A DNA stretch of 64,000 nucleotides from Streptomyces morookaense (lineage in GTDB: Bacteria; Actinomycetota; Actinomycetes; Streptomycetales; Streptomycetaceae). A model generated the notes under the pieces. The model saw only the letters and a program-made list of their open reading frames with translations. It was not told the origin of the DNA and made no database searches. The DNA lies in contig NZ_JABBXF010000008.1 in assembly GCF_013030945.1 (NCBI RefSeq), positions 124,001 to 188,000 on the forward strand. Direction: 5' to 3'. This document shows, piece by piece, positions 9,804-18,515 of the stretch. The translations under genes were made by a program, and so were the position numbers. Positions within the stretch are counted from its first letter, which is position 1. Each line of letters begins with the position of its first letter.

Positions 9804-11018
9804 TCAGTGCGCCCCGTGCGCGAGCCGTTCCAGGCCGGCGACGGCCGATTCGACGGGCGGCAGCGTCAGTATCTGCCGCTGGGCGCCGCGGACTTGCTCG
9901 GCGATCCGGGCGTCGCCGAGCAGCCGCCCGCAGACGGACGCGACCCGGCCGGGGTCCGGGACGGCGTCCGGGTCCGCGATGCTGTCGCCCAGCCCGAGCT
10001 GCCGCACCCGGTCCGCGTTGGCGGGCTGGTCGCCGAAGCGGGGCGCCACGGCCATGGGCACGCCGGCGCCCACGGCCTCCCTGATGCTGTTGTATCCCCC
10101 GTGGGTGACGAGCAGTTGGGCGCACCGGAGCAGCAGGGGCTGGGGGAAGCGGTCCACGAGGTGCACGCCGCCGAGGGCCGGGTCGTGCTCGACCGGGAGG
10201 CCTCCGGTGGCGACGAGGGCCACGCAGTCCAGCTGCGCCAGCCCCGCGACGACGGAGTTCAGCACCGGCACGGCGCCGAAGGCGTTCCCGGGCAGCCCGG
10301 GCAGCATGGGCAGCACGGTGCCGACGGCGGCGATTACCAGCGGTCTGTCCGTGGGCAGTCCGGCCATCCAGCCGGGCAGGACCTCGGCGGGATCGACGTC
10401 CGCGGGCTGGCGGTAGGCGAAGGTCGTGGCGGCCGGGTGGGCCATGAAGGAGAGGGCGGGCGGCATGCAGTCCAGGCGGCCGTGCCGGTGGATCCACTGC
10501 GGATCGTCCGCGGCGGGCAGTCCCAGCCGGGCGCGGTGTCCGTTGAGGACGGGCAGCAGGCGCACCGGGTCGAGGTGGTTGGCCGCGCCGGACGGCGCCG
10601 CCACGTGCGGGATGCCCAGCACCTCGGCCACCAGGCACCCGGCGAGTTCACCGCCGTCACGGACCAGCAGGTCCGGGCCGAAGTCGCGGGCGGCGGGCAG
10701 CAGCGCGGCGCAGCTCTCCGCGAGGTGGGGGCCTGCGAAGAACTCCACGGCCGCCGCCCCCGGCGGCCCGGGCTCCGGGCTCCCGCCCTCGCGGAACCGC
10801 CGGGCCATATGGGCGTGGAGGTCCGCCATGATCCCCGCGGTCCGCACCTGCCGGGCCGCGAAGCCGGGCACGAACTGCGGGGGTGCGGCGACGAGGACGG
10901 CATGGCCCGCCGCGGCCAGTGCCGAGACCAGCGGCAGCAGGGCCCTGGCATGCGAGGAGGATCCGGTGACGGTACAGAGCACGCGCACCCGGAAATCACT
11001 GTCCGCCGGGGCGCGCAC
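9804..11018 (-). CDS. Glycosyltransferase, GT1 (macrolide/UGT-like) family
   Basis: 404 aa from a GTG start. GT-B fold: the N-terminal acceptor domain opens with VRVLCTVTGSSSHARALLPL, and the C-terminal nucleotide-sugar domain carries the family signature THGGYNSIREAVGAGVPM followed by RFGDQPANADRV. Enzymes of this type move an activated sugar onto a small-molecule acceptor. No deoxysugar genes are nearby, so the acceptor is unknown. A second GTG some ten codons in (VRVLC) is an alternative start; neither has a good ribosome-binding site. It is divergent from the helicase gene, and the next gene in its direction encodes an epoxide hydrolase. Confidence 0.85.
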   Translation of the reverse strand: MRAPADSDFRVRVLCTVTGSSSHARALLPLVSALAAAGHAVLVAAPPQFVPGFAARQVRTAGIMADLHAHMARRFREGGSPEPGPPGAAAVEFFAGPHLAESCAALLPAARDFGPDLLVRDGGELAGCLVAEVLGIPHVAAPSGAANHLDPVRLLPVLNGHRARLGLPAADDPQWIHRHGRLDCMPPALSFMAHPAATTFAYRQPADVDPAEVLPGWMAGLPTDRPLVIAAVGTVLPMLPGLPGNAFGAVPVLNSVVAGLAQLDCVALVATGGLPVEHDPALGGVHLVDRFPQPLLLRCAQLLVTHGGYNSIREAVGAGVPMAVAPRFGDQPANADRVRQLGLGDSIADPDAVPDPGRVASVCGRLLGDARIAEQVRGAQRQILTLPPVESAVAGLERLAHGAH

Positions 11019-11169
11019 GGAAACCCGTATTCATCCCCGGGACGGAAAATACCCCGGAGCGGATTGACGCCCGGGGTATTTCTCTGCGTATATTGGGTGT
11101 TTCCCTGTCCGATTCAATTCGAGTCAGGGGGAAGTCTTATGAGGACATTCTATCGGGGCGGGAGCCGAA
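11019..11169. promoter_or_regulatory. Divergent promoter region with an 11-bp perfect inverted repeat
   Basis: AAATACCCCGG (11047-11057) and CCGGGGTATTT (11071-11081) form a perfect inverted repeat with a 13-base spacer that contains TTGACG, a possible -35. TATATT at about 11089-11094 could be the -10 toward the helicase, although the 19-base spacing is long. This is a plausible operator controlling the helicase, the glycosyltransferase or both. Confidence 0.45.
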
Positions 11170-13407
11170 TTGTCAAACGAGGAAATGCAGCACGAGCAGG
11201 AATTCCTCGACCTCCTGTACGCGCGGCTCGCCGAACTGCGGGCGCGCGCCGAGGAGTCCGTGCGCGAGGCCCTGGGCCGGGACGGCCACACCTTCCAGGC
11301 GCGTCTGGAGCGGGACGTGGCGGTGGCCGAACAGTCCGGGCTGCTCGCCGCGTTCGACTCCGGTGAGCACGGGCTGTGCTTCGGGCGGCTGGAGTTCCGC
11401 GACGGCCGCGACCATCACATCGGGCGCATCGGCATACGCCGTGACGACGCGGAGCGCACCCCGCTGGTCGTCGACTGGCGGGCCGAGGTCGCGCGGCCGT
11501 TCTATCTCGCCACCGGGCACACCCCGATGGGGCTGCGCCGCAGGCGGCACATCACCACCGAGCGGCGGCGGGTCACCGCGCTGCACGACGAGATCCTGGA
11601 CCTCACCGACCCCGAACGCACCGGCCACGAAGGCGCGGACGCGGACGCGGTGCTGCTCGCCGCGCTGGACTCGGCGCGCACCGGGCGGATGCACGACATC
11701 GTGCAGACCATCCAGGCCGAGCAGGACCGCATCATCCGCGCCCCGCACCACGGCGTGCTCGTCGTCGAGGGCGGCCCGGGCACCGGAAAGACCGTCGTCG
11801 CCCTGCACCGTGCGGCGTTCCTGCTGTACGCGCACCGGGAGCAACTCGCCCGCCGGGCCGTGCTGATCGTCGGACCCAACCCGGCGTTCCTCGGCTACAT
11901 CGGCGAGGTGCTGCCCTCGCTCGGCGAGACGGGCGTGCTGCTGGCCACGCCCGGCGAGCTCTTCCCGGGCGTCACCGCCACCGGCACCGACACCCCGCGG
12001 GCGGCCGAGGTCAAGGGCGGCGCGGCCATGGCCGAAGCGCTGGCACGGTACATCCGCGACCGGCAGACGCTGCCCGACCCCGAGATCGTGATCGACCACG
12101 AGGACGGCGAGCTCCGGCTGGACGCGGAGATCGCGGAGGCGGCCCGCAGCCGGGCACGCGGGACCGGGCTGCCGCACAACCTCGCCCGTCCCTACTTCGC
12201 CTTCGCCGTGATCGACGCGCTGACGGCCCAACTGGCCGACCGCCTCGGCGCGGACCCGTACGGCGGGCCGAATCTGCTGGGCCCGGACGACATCGCCCAG
12301 CTCGGCAAGGCCATTGCGGCGAGCACCGAAGTGCACGCCGCCGTCGACGAGCTGTGGCCGGCGCTGACCCCGGAGCAGCTGGTGGCCGACTTCCTCGAAG
12401 AGCCCGTGCACCTCCCGGAGGCGGACGCCGCGGCCATCCGCCGTGCGGGCGGCGCCTGGACGCCCGCGGACGTGCCGCTGCTGGACGAGGCCGCCGAGCT
12501 CCTCGGCGAGGACGACTCCGCGGCCCGCGCCGCCGCCGAGGCCGCGCGGCAGGAGCGGATCTCCTACGCACAGGGCGTGCTCGACCTCTCCTACGGCTCC
12601 CGCACCCAGGAGTTCGAGGACCGCGACGACGAGGAGTCGGAGGTGCTGGCCGCCCACGACCTGGTCGACGCGGAGCGGCTGGCGGAGCGGCACGAGGAGG
12701 CCGACCACCGCAGCGCGGCCGAGCGTGCGGCGGCCGACCGCACCTGGGCGTTCGGGCACATCATCGTGGACGAGGCGCAGGAGCTGTCCGCGATGGCGTG
12801 GCGGCTGTTGATGCGCCGCTGTCCCACACGGTCGATGACCCTGGTCGGCGATCCGGCGCAGGCCGCCGAGCCGGGCGGCTGCGGCGCGTGGGAGAACATC
12901 CTCCCGCCGCACGTCGGCGACCGCTGGGAGCACGTCCGGCTCGGCGTCAACTACCGCACGCCCGCGGAGATCATGGAGGTGGCGGCGGACGTCGTGCGGT
13001 CCGCCGACCCCTCCTTCGTGCCGCCGCGTTCGGTGCGTTCCACGGGCGTACGTCCCTGGGCGCTGCGGTCCGGTGACCTGCCCGGGGCGGTGTCCGAGGC
13101 CGTTGCGCGCGAGGCCCGGACCGAGGGGCGTCTCGCGGTGATCGCTCCACGCGACCTGCTCCCGGCCCTGGCCGCCGCCCTTCCGGACGCATCCTCGGGA
13201 GCCGTTCCCGATCTGACGCGGCCGGTGGTGCTGCTGGATCCGCGGCAGGCGAAGGGGCTGGAGTTCGACACGGTGATCGTCGTGGAGCCGGCGGAGTTCG
13301 GTGCGAGCGATCTGTACGTCGCGCTGACGCGGGCGACGCAGCGGCTGGGTGTCGTGCATGCGGGGGCCCTCCCGGCGGGGTTGGAGGGACTGGAGGGATG
13401 GGAGTGA
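11170..13407 (+). CDS. HelD/HelR-like RNA polymerase-recycling ATPase (UvrD-like superfamily 1)
   Basis: 745 aa from TTG, with GGGAG five bases upstream. The N-terminal ~170 residues form a coiled-coil arm (EMQHEQEFLDLLYARLAELR). The helicase core follows with Walker A GGPGTGKTVVALHRAAF, an insert rich in acidic residues, Walker B IIVDEAQELSAMAW, then GVNYRTPAEI, KGLEFDTVIVVEP and the terminal motif YVALTRATQRL. HelD proteins pry stalled RNA polymerase off DNA, and actinobacterial HelR versions can displace rifamycins. Assignment to HelD rather than a DNA helicase rests on the N-terminal arm, the size and the absence of UvrD-specific domains. I did not find a recognisable rifamycin-associated promoter element. 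Confidence 0.82.
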   Translation: MSNEEMQHEQEFLDLLYARLAELRARAEESVREALGRDGHTFQARLERDVAVAEQSGLLAAFDSGEHGLCFGRLEFRDGRDHHIGRIGIRRDDAERTPLVVDWRAEVARPFYLATGHTPMGLRRRRHITTERRRVTALHDEILDLTDPERTGHEGADADAVLLAALDSARTGRMHDIVQTIQAEQDRIIRAPHHGVLVVEGGPGTGKTVVALHRAAFLLYAHREQLARRAVLIVGPNPAFLGYIGEVLPSLGETGVLLATPGELFPGVTATGTDTPRAAEVKGGAAMAEALARYIRDRQTLPDPEIVIDHEDGELRLDAEIAEAARSRARGTGLPHNLARPYFAFAVIDALTAQLADRLGADPYGGPNLLGPDDIAQLGKAIAASTEVHAAVDELWPALTPEQLVADFLEEPVHLPEADAAAIRRAGGAWTPADVPLLDEAAELLGEDDSAARAAAEAARQERISYAQGVLDLSYGSRTQEFEDRDDEESEVLAAHDLVDAERLAERHEEADHRSAAERAAADRTWAFGHIIVDEAQELSAMAWRLLMRRCPTRSMTLVGDPAQAAEPGGCGAWENILPPHVGDRWEHVRLGVNYRTPAEIMEVAADVVRSADPSFVPPRSVRSTGVRPWALRSGDLPGAVSEAVAREARTEGRLAVIAPRDLLPALAAALPDASSGAVPDLTRPVVLLDPRQAKGLEFDTVIVVEPAEFGASDLYVALTRATQRLGVVHAGALPAGLEGLEGWE

Positions 13408-13439
13408 CGGAAGTGATCACCGGGCAGTAGCATCCAACC

Positions 13440-13766
13440 ATGGTCGATCACAAGGCAGTTGTCGCAGTCGAGGTCAGGCCTCATCCCATCGCCGCGGCGT
13501 TCCATCACCTGCTGACGTTCCCGGTCGTCGAGATCGACGGCCGGGAGCACGTCATGAAGTGGGGCACCGGGACGATTCCCCTTGCTGCCGGGCAGCATCG
13601 CATCAGGGTCTTCTTCCGGTACCGGGGGCAGAAGGGGACCCATCTCGCCCTGGCGAGCCGGGAGTTCACGGTGGACGGCAGGGCCCGACGCGTGAGGATC
13701 ACGGCCCAGCTGGGCGCGCGGAACGGGAGCCGGTTCCGGATCGGGGATCCGGTCGTTCAGGCCTGA
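13440..13766 (+). CDS. Small hypothetical protein, 108 aa
   Basis: I do not recognise the family with confidence. The sequence looks all-beta: alternating hydrophobic stretches around VVAVEVRPHPIAA, VVEIDGREHVMKWGTGTIPL and HRIRVFFRYRG, without a signal peptide or membrane helix. The start is ATG 32 nt after the helicase stop, so it may share its transcript. The end overlaps the 3' end of the convergent sdpB-like gene by 10 nt. Confidence 0.55.
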   Translation: MVDHKAVVAVEVRPHPIAAAFHHLLTFPVVEIDGREHVMKWGTGTIPLAAGQHRIRVFFRYRGQKGTHLALASREFTVDGRARRVRITAQLGARNGSRFRIGDPVVQA

Positions 13767-14713
13767 GCAAAGGCCGCGGGTCGTTCGTGGCTGGTCGCGC
13801 AGTTCCCCGCGCCCCTTCGGGGCAGGGGAGTTGCGCGGCCCTCCGGTGTGGCGCACACGACGGCAGAACCGATCATCACCATGGCGAAGCTCCACAGCCC
13901 CATGGTGAGGATGATCGAGCCGTGCAGCACGATGTCCATGGCCAGTCCCGCCTTGCGCCAGCGGTCCGAGGCCAGGACGCAGATGCCGATGGCGATCTCG
14001 ATGACCAGCGCGCCCCAGGTGAGCGCCACCACCACGAGCGCGTTCTTGGACAGCGCGAGGAAGAGCCCGTCCCAGGGCTTTGCCACACCGAACATGTTGT
14101 CGCGCAGGAAGTAGTACTCGGCCGTGCCGTTGGCCCAGTCGGCCACGCCGAACTTGCTGACGGCGCTGTCGAGATAGAGGTAGGCGATCTGCACCCGGAC
14201 GGCCAGGAAGGCGACGAAGGTGATCGTGCGCCACGAGGGGGCGAGCTCGCGGGTGGGCTGCTGCCAGTGCCAGATGCGGTCGTCGGCGAGGCCGATGGGG
14301 ATCATGAGGAAGCACATGATCATGGCGACGGACTCGCCGCCGTCGGGCACGGCGATGCTCACGGCGATCGAGTAGGTGGCCCAGGCGTGCGGAATCACCG
14401 TCCAGCGCGGGCGGTACCCGCTGGCGGCCACCGCCACGATCACGACGAGCAGCCATCGTTGGGCCTCATGGGCCGCCCCGCTGCTGCCGAGGCACAGCGC
14501 GGAGGCAGCGCGGACGGAGTTGCAGTGCGGGTAGTCGCCCATGCCGACGACCGGCACGAGCAGGGCCTTCATCGGGGTCAGCAGCAGGAAGCCCAGCTGG
14601 GCCACCGCGATGACGGTGCGCCCGGCGCCGAACCAGCGGGAGCGCATGTCGTGCCGGGCCGTGCGCGCGGCGAGGCGGTCGGCGAGGGACTGTACGGCGG
14701 GCGTTATCGGCAT
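13757..14713 (-). CDS. SdpB-like HTTM-domain membrane protein (toxin maturation)
   Basis: About 318 aa from the ATG MPITPAVQSLAD. A polytopic membrane protein of the HTTM/vitamin-K-carboxylase-like type, with the recognisable stretch YLDSAVSKFGVADWANGTAE. In Bacillus, SdpA and SdpB are both needed to turn pro-SdpC into the secreted SDP toxin. Its start overlaps the sdpA-like stop by 10 nt, so translation is coupled. The last ~25 codons (PLPRRGAGNCATSHERP and onward) lie in a copy of the dispersed intergenic repeat, so the original stop was probably lost. A longer start at 14779 is possible but lies wholly inside sdpA. Confidence 0.82.
   Translation of the reverse strand: MPITPAVQSLADRLAARTARHDMRSRWFGAGRTVIAVAQLGFLLLTPMKALLVPVVGMGDYPHCNSVRAASALCLGSSGAAHEAQRWLLVVIVAVAASGYRPRWTVIPHAWATYSIAVSIAVPDGGESVAMIMCFLMIPIGLADDRIWHWQQPTRELAPSWRTITFVAFLAVRVQIAYLYLDSAVSKFGVADWANGTAEYYFLRDNMFGVAKPWDGLFLALSKNALVVVALTWGALVIEIAIGICVLASDRWRKAGLAMDIVLHGSIILTMGLWSFAMVMIGSAVVCATPEGRATPLPRRGAGNCATSHERPAAFAQA
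13782..13840 (-). repeat. Dispersed intergenic repeat, copy overlapping the sdpB 3' end
   Basis: The 19-base core GGGGCGCGGGGAACTGCGC is present on the minus strand at 13797-13815, flanked by a short GC stem (GCCCC/GGGGC) and the CCACGA-type tail. The same core recurs elsewhere in this window. Confidence 0.75.
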
Positions 14714-15306
14714 CGGATGTCCAGGTGGGCGACGTGCTCGACGCGCCGGTCGTAGGAGACTTGGTTGCGGAAGCTCCACGGCACCGTCTTCTCCCGGGTG
14801 AGGTAGGCCTCACCGCAGACCGTCGGCACGGGGCTGGTGTTCTTCACCTTCAGCGCGGGTTTCGCCTTCGCGTCACGGAGGCAGTCGTCGAGATAGCCGG
14901 CGCAGTCGGACCAGTGCTGCGTGGCGTTCGCGCTGAAGAAGCCGATCTCCGGACCCTGGGCCCGCTGGGTGCGGGACAGACCGAAGAGGTTCGCGGGCGA
15001 TCCCTGGGGCGTGTTCAGGAGGTTGTGCACCGAGCCGTCGGCTCCGTAGGAGTAGATGCCGATCTGTTCGCCCTCCGGGTTGCGGGTGAAGAACGCCCAG
15101 TTCTCCGGGGTGAGGATGTTCAGGACCGGCCGCACCCCCTTGGAGTGGCGGCTGCTCAGCGCGTTGGTCGGCAATGTGTAGAAGAGCGACAGGGCGAGAT
15201 AGCCGAAGACGAGCAGACTGGCGGTGGCGAACAGGACGAGCTGGCGTATCGAGCCGGTCCCGGGTCCCGTCGGTTCCGGGCGGAGTTCTGTGGACGTACT
15301 GGTCAT
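14704..15306 (-). CDS. SdpA-like protein (SDP toxin maturation)
   Basis: 200 aa: a short N-terminal tail, one membrane helix (about residues 22-45, LVLFATASLLVFGYLALSLF) and an extracytoplasmic domain. The SdpA-type stretch around NWAFFTRNPEGEQIGIYSY and the paired cysteines (SDCAGYLDDC) support the assignment. SdpA acts with SdpB in processing the toxin precursor. The gene lies about 100 nt downstream of sdpC and overlaps sdpB. Family membership rests mainly on the co-occurring SdpB-, SdpC- and SdpI-like genes and on the FFTRNP block. Confidence 0.78.
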   Translation of the reverse strand: MTSTSTELRPEPTGPGTGSIRQLVLFATASLLVFGYLALSLFYTLPTNALSSRHSKGVRPVLNILTPENWAFFTRNPEGEQIGIYSYGADGSVHNLLNTPQGSPANLFGLSRTQRAQGPEIGFFSANATQHWSDCAGYLDDCLRDAKAKPALKVKNTSPVPTVCGEAYLTREKTVPWSFRNQVSYDRRVEHVAHLDIRCR

Positions 15307-15409
15307 CCGGGCATGGCCCCTATGCGGCGCTGGTACGTGTGTCGGGCGGGCGGAAGGGGCCCTGCCGGGCCGCGTTGTGCGCGACGCGGCCCGGCAGGGT
15401 GTCGGCGGG

Positions 15410-16078
15410 TCAGAGAGCCTTGGCCACTGCGGAGACGAAGTTGCCGGCGTCCAGGCTGTTCGGCTTGCTCATGTCGAAGCCGTAGCTCACCGCGGACGGG
15501 ACCACGACGAGGGCGACGACCGCCTCGGTCGCACCGGCCACGTTGGCGTAGCCGATGGCGTTGATGGCACCGAGGACGTTGATCTCGATCACGGCGTTGG
15601 CGTCGTGCCAGACCCAGCCGTTGGCACGGTCCGGGCTGTTGCCGGACTTCTTGTGCTGCGCGATGAACGTCTTGACGTCGTCGTTCAGCCGCTCCATACC
15701 GGCCTTGGCCGCGTACGGGTCGTTGATCTGGACGGGGACGGTGACCTTGTCGTGGAAGTCGGCGTCGATCGCCTTGAGCTCCTTGGTGAACTCCGCGATC
15801 TGCGCGAGCGTCACCTGGTCGGCCTGGGGCGTGCGGTGCGACCGGATCTGCTTGGCCAGGTCCGGGTGCTCGTCCGCCGCCTTGCCCTTGGCGAAGATCA
15901 GCAGACCGACGATGTCCTCGTCGGAGTACTTGACGGTGTGCTTGGCGGCCTTGCCGGAGAGCGGCGCGGTCACCCCGGAGTTCTTCGCGGGAGCGGCCAC
16001 GGCCGCCGTGCCGGAGACGGCGCCCACGGTGAGGACGGCTGCTGCGCAGGCGAGCGCAGCGTTCTTCTTCAGCTTCAT
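15410..16078 (-). CDS. SdpC-like secreted toxin precursor
   Basis: 222 aa. A Sec signal peptide (MKLKKNAALACAAAVLTVGA, cleavage near AVAAP) precedes a soluble pro-region (about residues 40-150). Then comes a hydrophobic, Gly/Ala-rich segment, NAVIEINVLGAINAIGYANV followed by ATEAVVALVVVPSAVSYG, which matches the position of the membrane-active SDP peptide in Bacillus SdpC. Unlike Bacillus SDP, I see no cysteine pair in this segment. The start was chosen at the ATG with GAAGG seven bases upstream. It is followed by sdpA and sdpB and preceded by an SdpI-like immunity gene, a complete toxin locus. Confidence 0.83.
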   Translation of the reverse strand: MKLKKNAALACAAAVLTVGAVSGTAAVAAPAKNSGVTAPLSGKAAKHTVKYSDEDIVGLLIFAKGKAADEHPDLAKQIRSHRTPQADQVTLAQIAEFTKELKAIDADFHDKVTVPVQINDPYAAKAGMERLNDDVKTFIAQHKKSGNSPDRANGWVWHDANAVIEINVLGAINAIGYANVAGATEAVVALVVVPSAVSYGFDMSKPNSLDAGNFVSAVAKAL

Positions 16079-16241
16079 TGAGGTACCTTCGACGAGTCGT
16101 TGGAAAACGGGTTTCACCGCCCGGACGGCGGCAGGCCGGCGCTCCGCTTGCGGGCATGCAGAGGAGGAGGCCGGCGTTCAGGACCGGTGGCGGAGGGAGT
16201 CGCCTCCGCCACCGGAAAAGATGTGCGGGCGCGGGGCCGGT

Positions 16242-16619
16242 TCAGGCGGGTCCGTGCTCGCGGCGTGCGGCGGTGTCGGCCGCGGAGGCGGACGATACGG
16301 CGACGGCGACGTCCACGGCGCCGCTCGCCGCGACGATGGCGATGTAGGCCCAGGAGGGGCCGTCCGCAAGGCCGTTGACGAGAGCGGCGACCGCGGCGAC
16401 GAGCAGGACCGGGACCAGGCGCAGGTAGCGCTTCCGGGCCGCGCGCTGCCCGGTCCGCCAGGCTGCTTCGCTGTCGAGGGTCGCCTTCGTCCGCACGCCG
16501 ACGAAGGCGTTCCGGCCGAGGGCGCCCTTCCCTCCGGCGCGGGCGACGGCGAGGACGACTCCTGCGGCGACGAGATAGACGACGGCGAGAATGACGCCCA
16601 CGACGAGATGAGAACTCAT
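16242..16619 (-). CDS. SdpI-like immunity protein
   Basis: 125 aa with about three membrane helices. The block GRNAFVGVRTKATLDSEAAW is the characteristic SdpI/YhfL-type loop between helices 1 and 2. In Bacillus, SdpI protects the producer from SDP and relays toxin presence to the SdpR repressor. Here it is the first gene of the sdpI-sdpC-sdpA-sdpB series, about 160 nt before sdpC. No SdpR-like repressor is adjacent. SdpI-family proteins also occur alone in many actinobacteria, so the immunity role is inferred from linkage. Confidence 0.8.
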   Translation of the reverse strand: MSSHLVVGVILAVVYLVAAGVVLAVARAGGKGALGRNAFVGVRTKATLDSEAAWRTGQRAARKRYLRLVPVLLVAAVAALVNGLADGPSWAYIAIVAASGAVDVAVAVSSASAADTAARREHGPA

Positions 16620-16864
16620 GGTGCTGCTTCCCCCTGGCAAGCCCACGTGATCGGCGACCCGGTCATCGTGGCACTGCCGTTCGAGGCGATCAACAGCGTT
16701 GAGGGAATCTTGATGACGTCCTGGCTGCAGTTGAACGCCCCTTCCTCGCACCGCACTTGATGCAGGCACCCCGGCCCCGTATCAGGCCACTGCCCGCCGT
16801 GGCCGGAAACCCACCACACCGAATAGCACCCAATGTCCCGATACCGCCCCCTACTCTGAGAGGC

Positions 16865-17341
16865 ATGACGCAGCCACCGGCACCGCGCGCCTATGACGAG
16901 CGCGCCCTCGTCCAGGGCACCGCCTGGGTCCTCGTCCTGCTGGCCCTCGGCATGGACGTCTTCCACCAGTCCTGGAAGTCCCTCGCCGTCGTCGCCGGGC
17001 TGGTCCTGCTGGCCAGCATGACCATCGCCATGCGCCACGAGAACGTCAACCTGGTGTCGTTCCTGAAGAAGACCGGCATCTGGTCCGCGCTGATGATCGC
17101 CGTGCTCGTCGTGGAACTGGGCGTCCATGCGCACTGGGACATCGACTCGGTGACCAGCGGGCAGGTCACGACGGCCACGGTCCTCGTGATGATCGGGGAC
17201 CTGGTCGCCGAGGCCCGCGACCACGTCAGCGAGAAGGTCGGCAGCCACCAGCAGAACGACCGGATCCGGGACTCCGTCAACACCATCGGGCTGACGATCG
17301 AGAAGCTCCGGCAGCTCACGGCAGGCCGGCGAGGACGCTGA
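16865..17341 (+). CDS. Small multi-helix membrane protein, 158 aa
   Basis: I do not recognise the family. Four hydrophobic segments (about residues 14-30, 36-52, 69-87 and 100-113) are followed by a charged, helical C-terminal tail (EARDHVSEKVGSHQQNDRIR). GAGAGG stands just before the ATG. It diverges from sdpI, with 245 nt between starts, and converges on the SufS-like gene with a 26-nt overlap of coding ends. No function is proposed. Confidence 0.65.
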   Translation: MTQPPAPRAYDERALVQGTAWVLVLLALGMDVFHQSWKSLAVVAGLVLLASMTIAMRHENVNLVSFLKKTGIWSALMIAVLVVELGVHAHWDIDSVTSGQVTTATVLVMIGDLVAEARDHVSEKVGSHQQNDRIRDSVNTIGLTIEKLRQLTAGRRGR

Positions 17342-18515
17342 GCAGTCCGTCGATCTCCTCCACCGTGTTGTGGACGTGCAGGCTGACCCGCACGGAGTGC
17401 TCCCGCTCCCCCGCGCCGGCCTGGCAGTGGTTGTCCGTGCGCACCATGAAGCCGTGACTGAAGAGGATGAAGCCCAGGTCGCCGGAGCCGATGTCGCGGT
17501 GCCGGAAGGTGACGATGGCGGTGCGCCGCTGCACGGCGGAGCCCGCCGCCAGGCTGAGGTTGCAGCCGAGCACGGTGTAGGCCGTCATCCGGTTCAGGCC
17601 GTCGGTCAGCCGGGCCGCGAGGGCCGTGCACCACTGCGCGATGCGGTCCGGGCCCGCCTGCTCCAGCCAGTCCAGGGCCGCCGAGAGGGCCGCGATGCCG
17701 ACCGTGTTGGGCGTGCCGTCCCAGCCCCCGGGAGCGAAGCGCGGGCCGCGGCGGCCGCGCGACCACACCACGCCCGTGCCCGGCAGGGCCAGCGCCTTGT
17801 GCGCGGAGAAGACCACGAAGTCCACGTCCAACTCGGCCACGGAGACCGGCAGGTGGCCGATGCTCTGGGCCGCGTCCAGACAGATCGGCACGTCCGGGCC
17901 CACCGCCTGCCGGATGCGGTGGACGTTCATGTCGCCGCCGTAGACGTGGTGCACATGCGTGGCCGCGACGAAGCGGGTGTGCGGGCCCACCACGGCGGCC
18001 AGCGCCGCCGGGTCGTAGTCGCCGGAGCCCGCCTGGTACGGCAGTTCGCGCACCCGGATCCGTACGCCCTGGCGGGCCAGCAGGTCGCGGGCCTCCAGCC
18101 AGGGCGTCAGATTGGCCTCGTGGTCCGCGAACGGGACGACGATCTCGTCCCCGTCGGCGAGGTGCGCGGGCAGCCAGTCGCGGGCGACCGTGCGCAGTCC
18201 GTCCGTCGTGCCGGCGGTGAAGTGCACGGCGGAGCAGTCGGGGGCGGGGTCGCCGAGGAACTCCTTGACCCGGGCACGGGTCCGTTCCACCAGCGCGGTC
18301 GTGGCGTTGGCCCAGGGGTACGTGCCCCGGCCCGCGTTGGCGTTGCTCGTGGTGAGGTAGTGCTGCACGGCGTCCAGGACGGCCTGCGGCTTCTGGGAGG
18401 TGGCGGCGCTGTCCAGGTAGGCCAGTTCCGGGTGCGCGACGACGATGGGGAACTGGGCACGCAGGGAGCGCTGCCAGGCGGCGAGGTCCTCCAGCGGTCC
18501 GGCCATGTCACTCAC
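17316..18515 (-). CDS. Cysteine desulfurase-like PLP enzyme (fold type I, class V)
   Basis: 399 aa from GTG, or 396 from the ATG at 18506. The PLP-binding lysine lies in FSAHKALALPGTGVVW. The cofactor aspartate is in ICLDAAQSIGHLPV, and a cysteine sits in RTDNHCQAG at the position of the SufS catalytic Cys (RTGHHCAQ). SufS-type enzymes remove sulfur from cysteine to a Cys persulfide. The start overlaps the stop of the preceding synthase-rhodanese gene, and that protein has a rhodanese domain that could accept or pass on sulfur. No suf or isc genes are adjacent, so a role in a dedicated pathway is more likely than general Fe-S assembly. Some relatives act instead as isopenicillin epimerase-like enzymes. 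Confidence 0.82.
   Translation of the reverse strand: MSDMAGPLEDLAAWQRSLRAQFPIVVAHPELAYLDSAATSQKPQAVLDAVQHYLTTSNANAGRGTYPWANATTALVERTRARVKEFLGDPAPDCSAVHFTAGTTDGLRTVARDWLPAHLADGDEIVVPFADHEANLTPWLEARDLLARQGVRIRVRELPYQAGSGDYDPAALAAVVGPHTRFVAATHVHHVYGGDMNVHRIRQAVGPDVPICLDAAQSIGHLPVSVAELDVDFVVFSAHKALALPGTGVVWSRGRRGPRFAPGGWDGTPNTVGIAALSAALDWLEQAGPDRIAQWCTALAARLTDGLNRMTAYTVLGCNLSLAAGSAVQRRTAIVTFRHRDIGSGDLGFILFSHGFMVRTDNHCQAGAGEREHSVRVSLHVHNTVEEIDGLLSVLAGLP

Noticed and set aside
11019..11169. Rifamycin-associated element upstream of the HelD-like gene
   Set aside because: The inverted repeat present does not look like the element I remember, so induction by rifamycins cannot be claimed.
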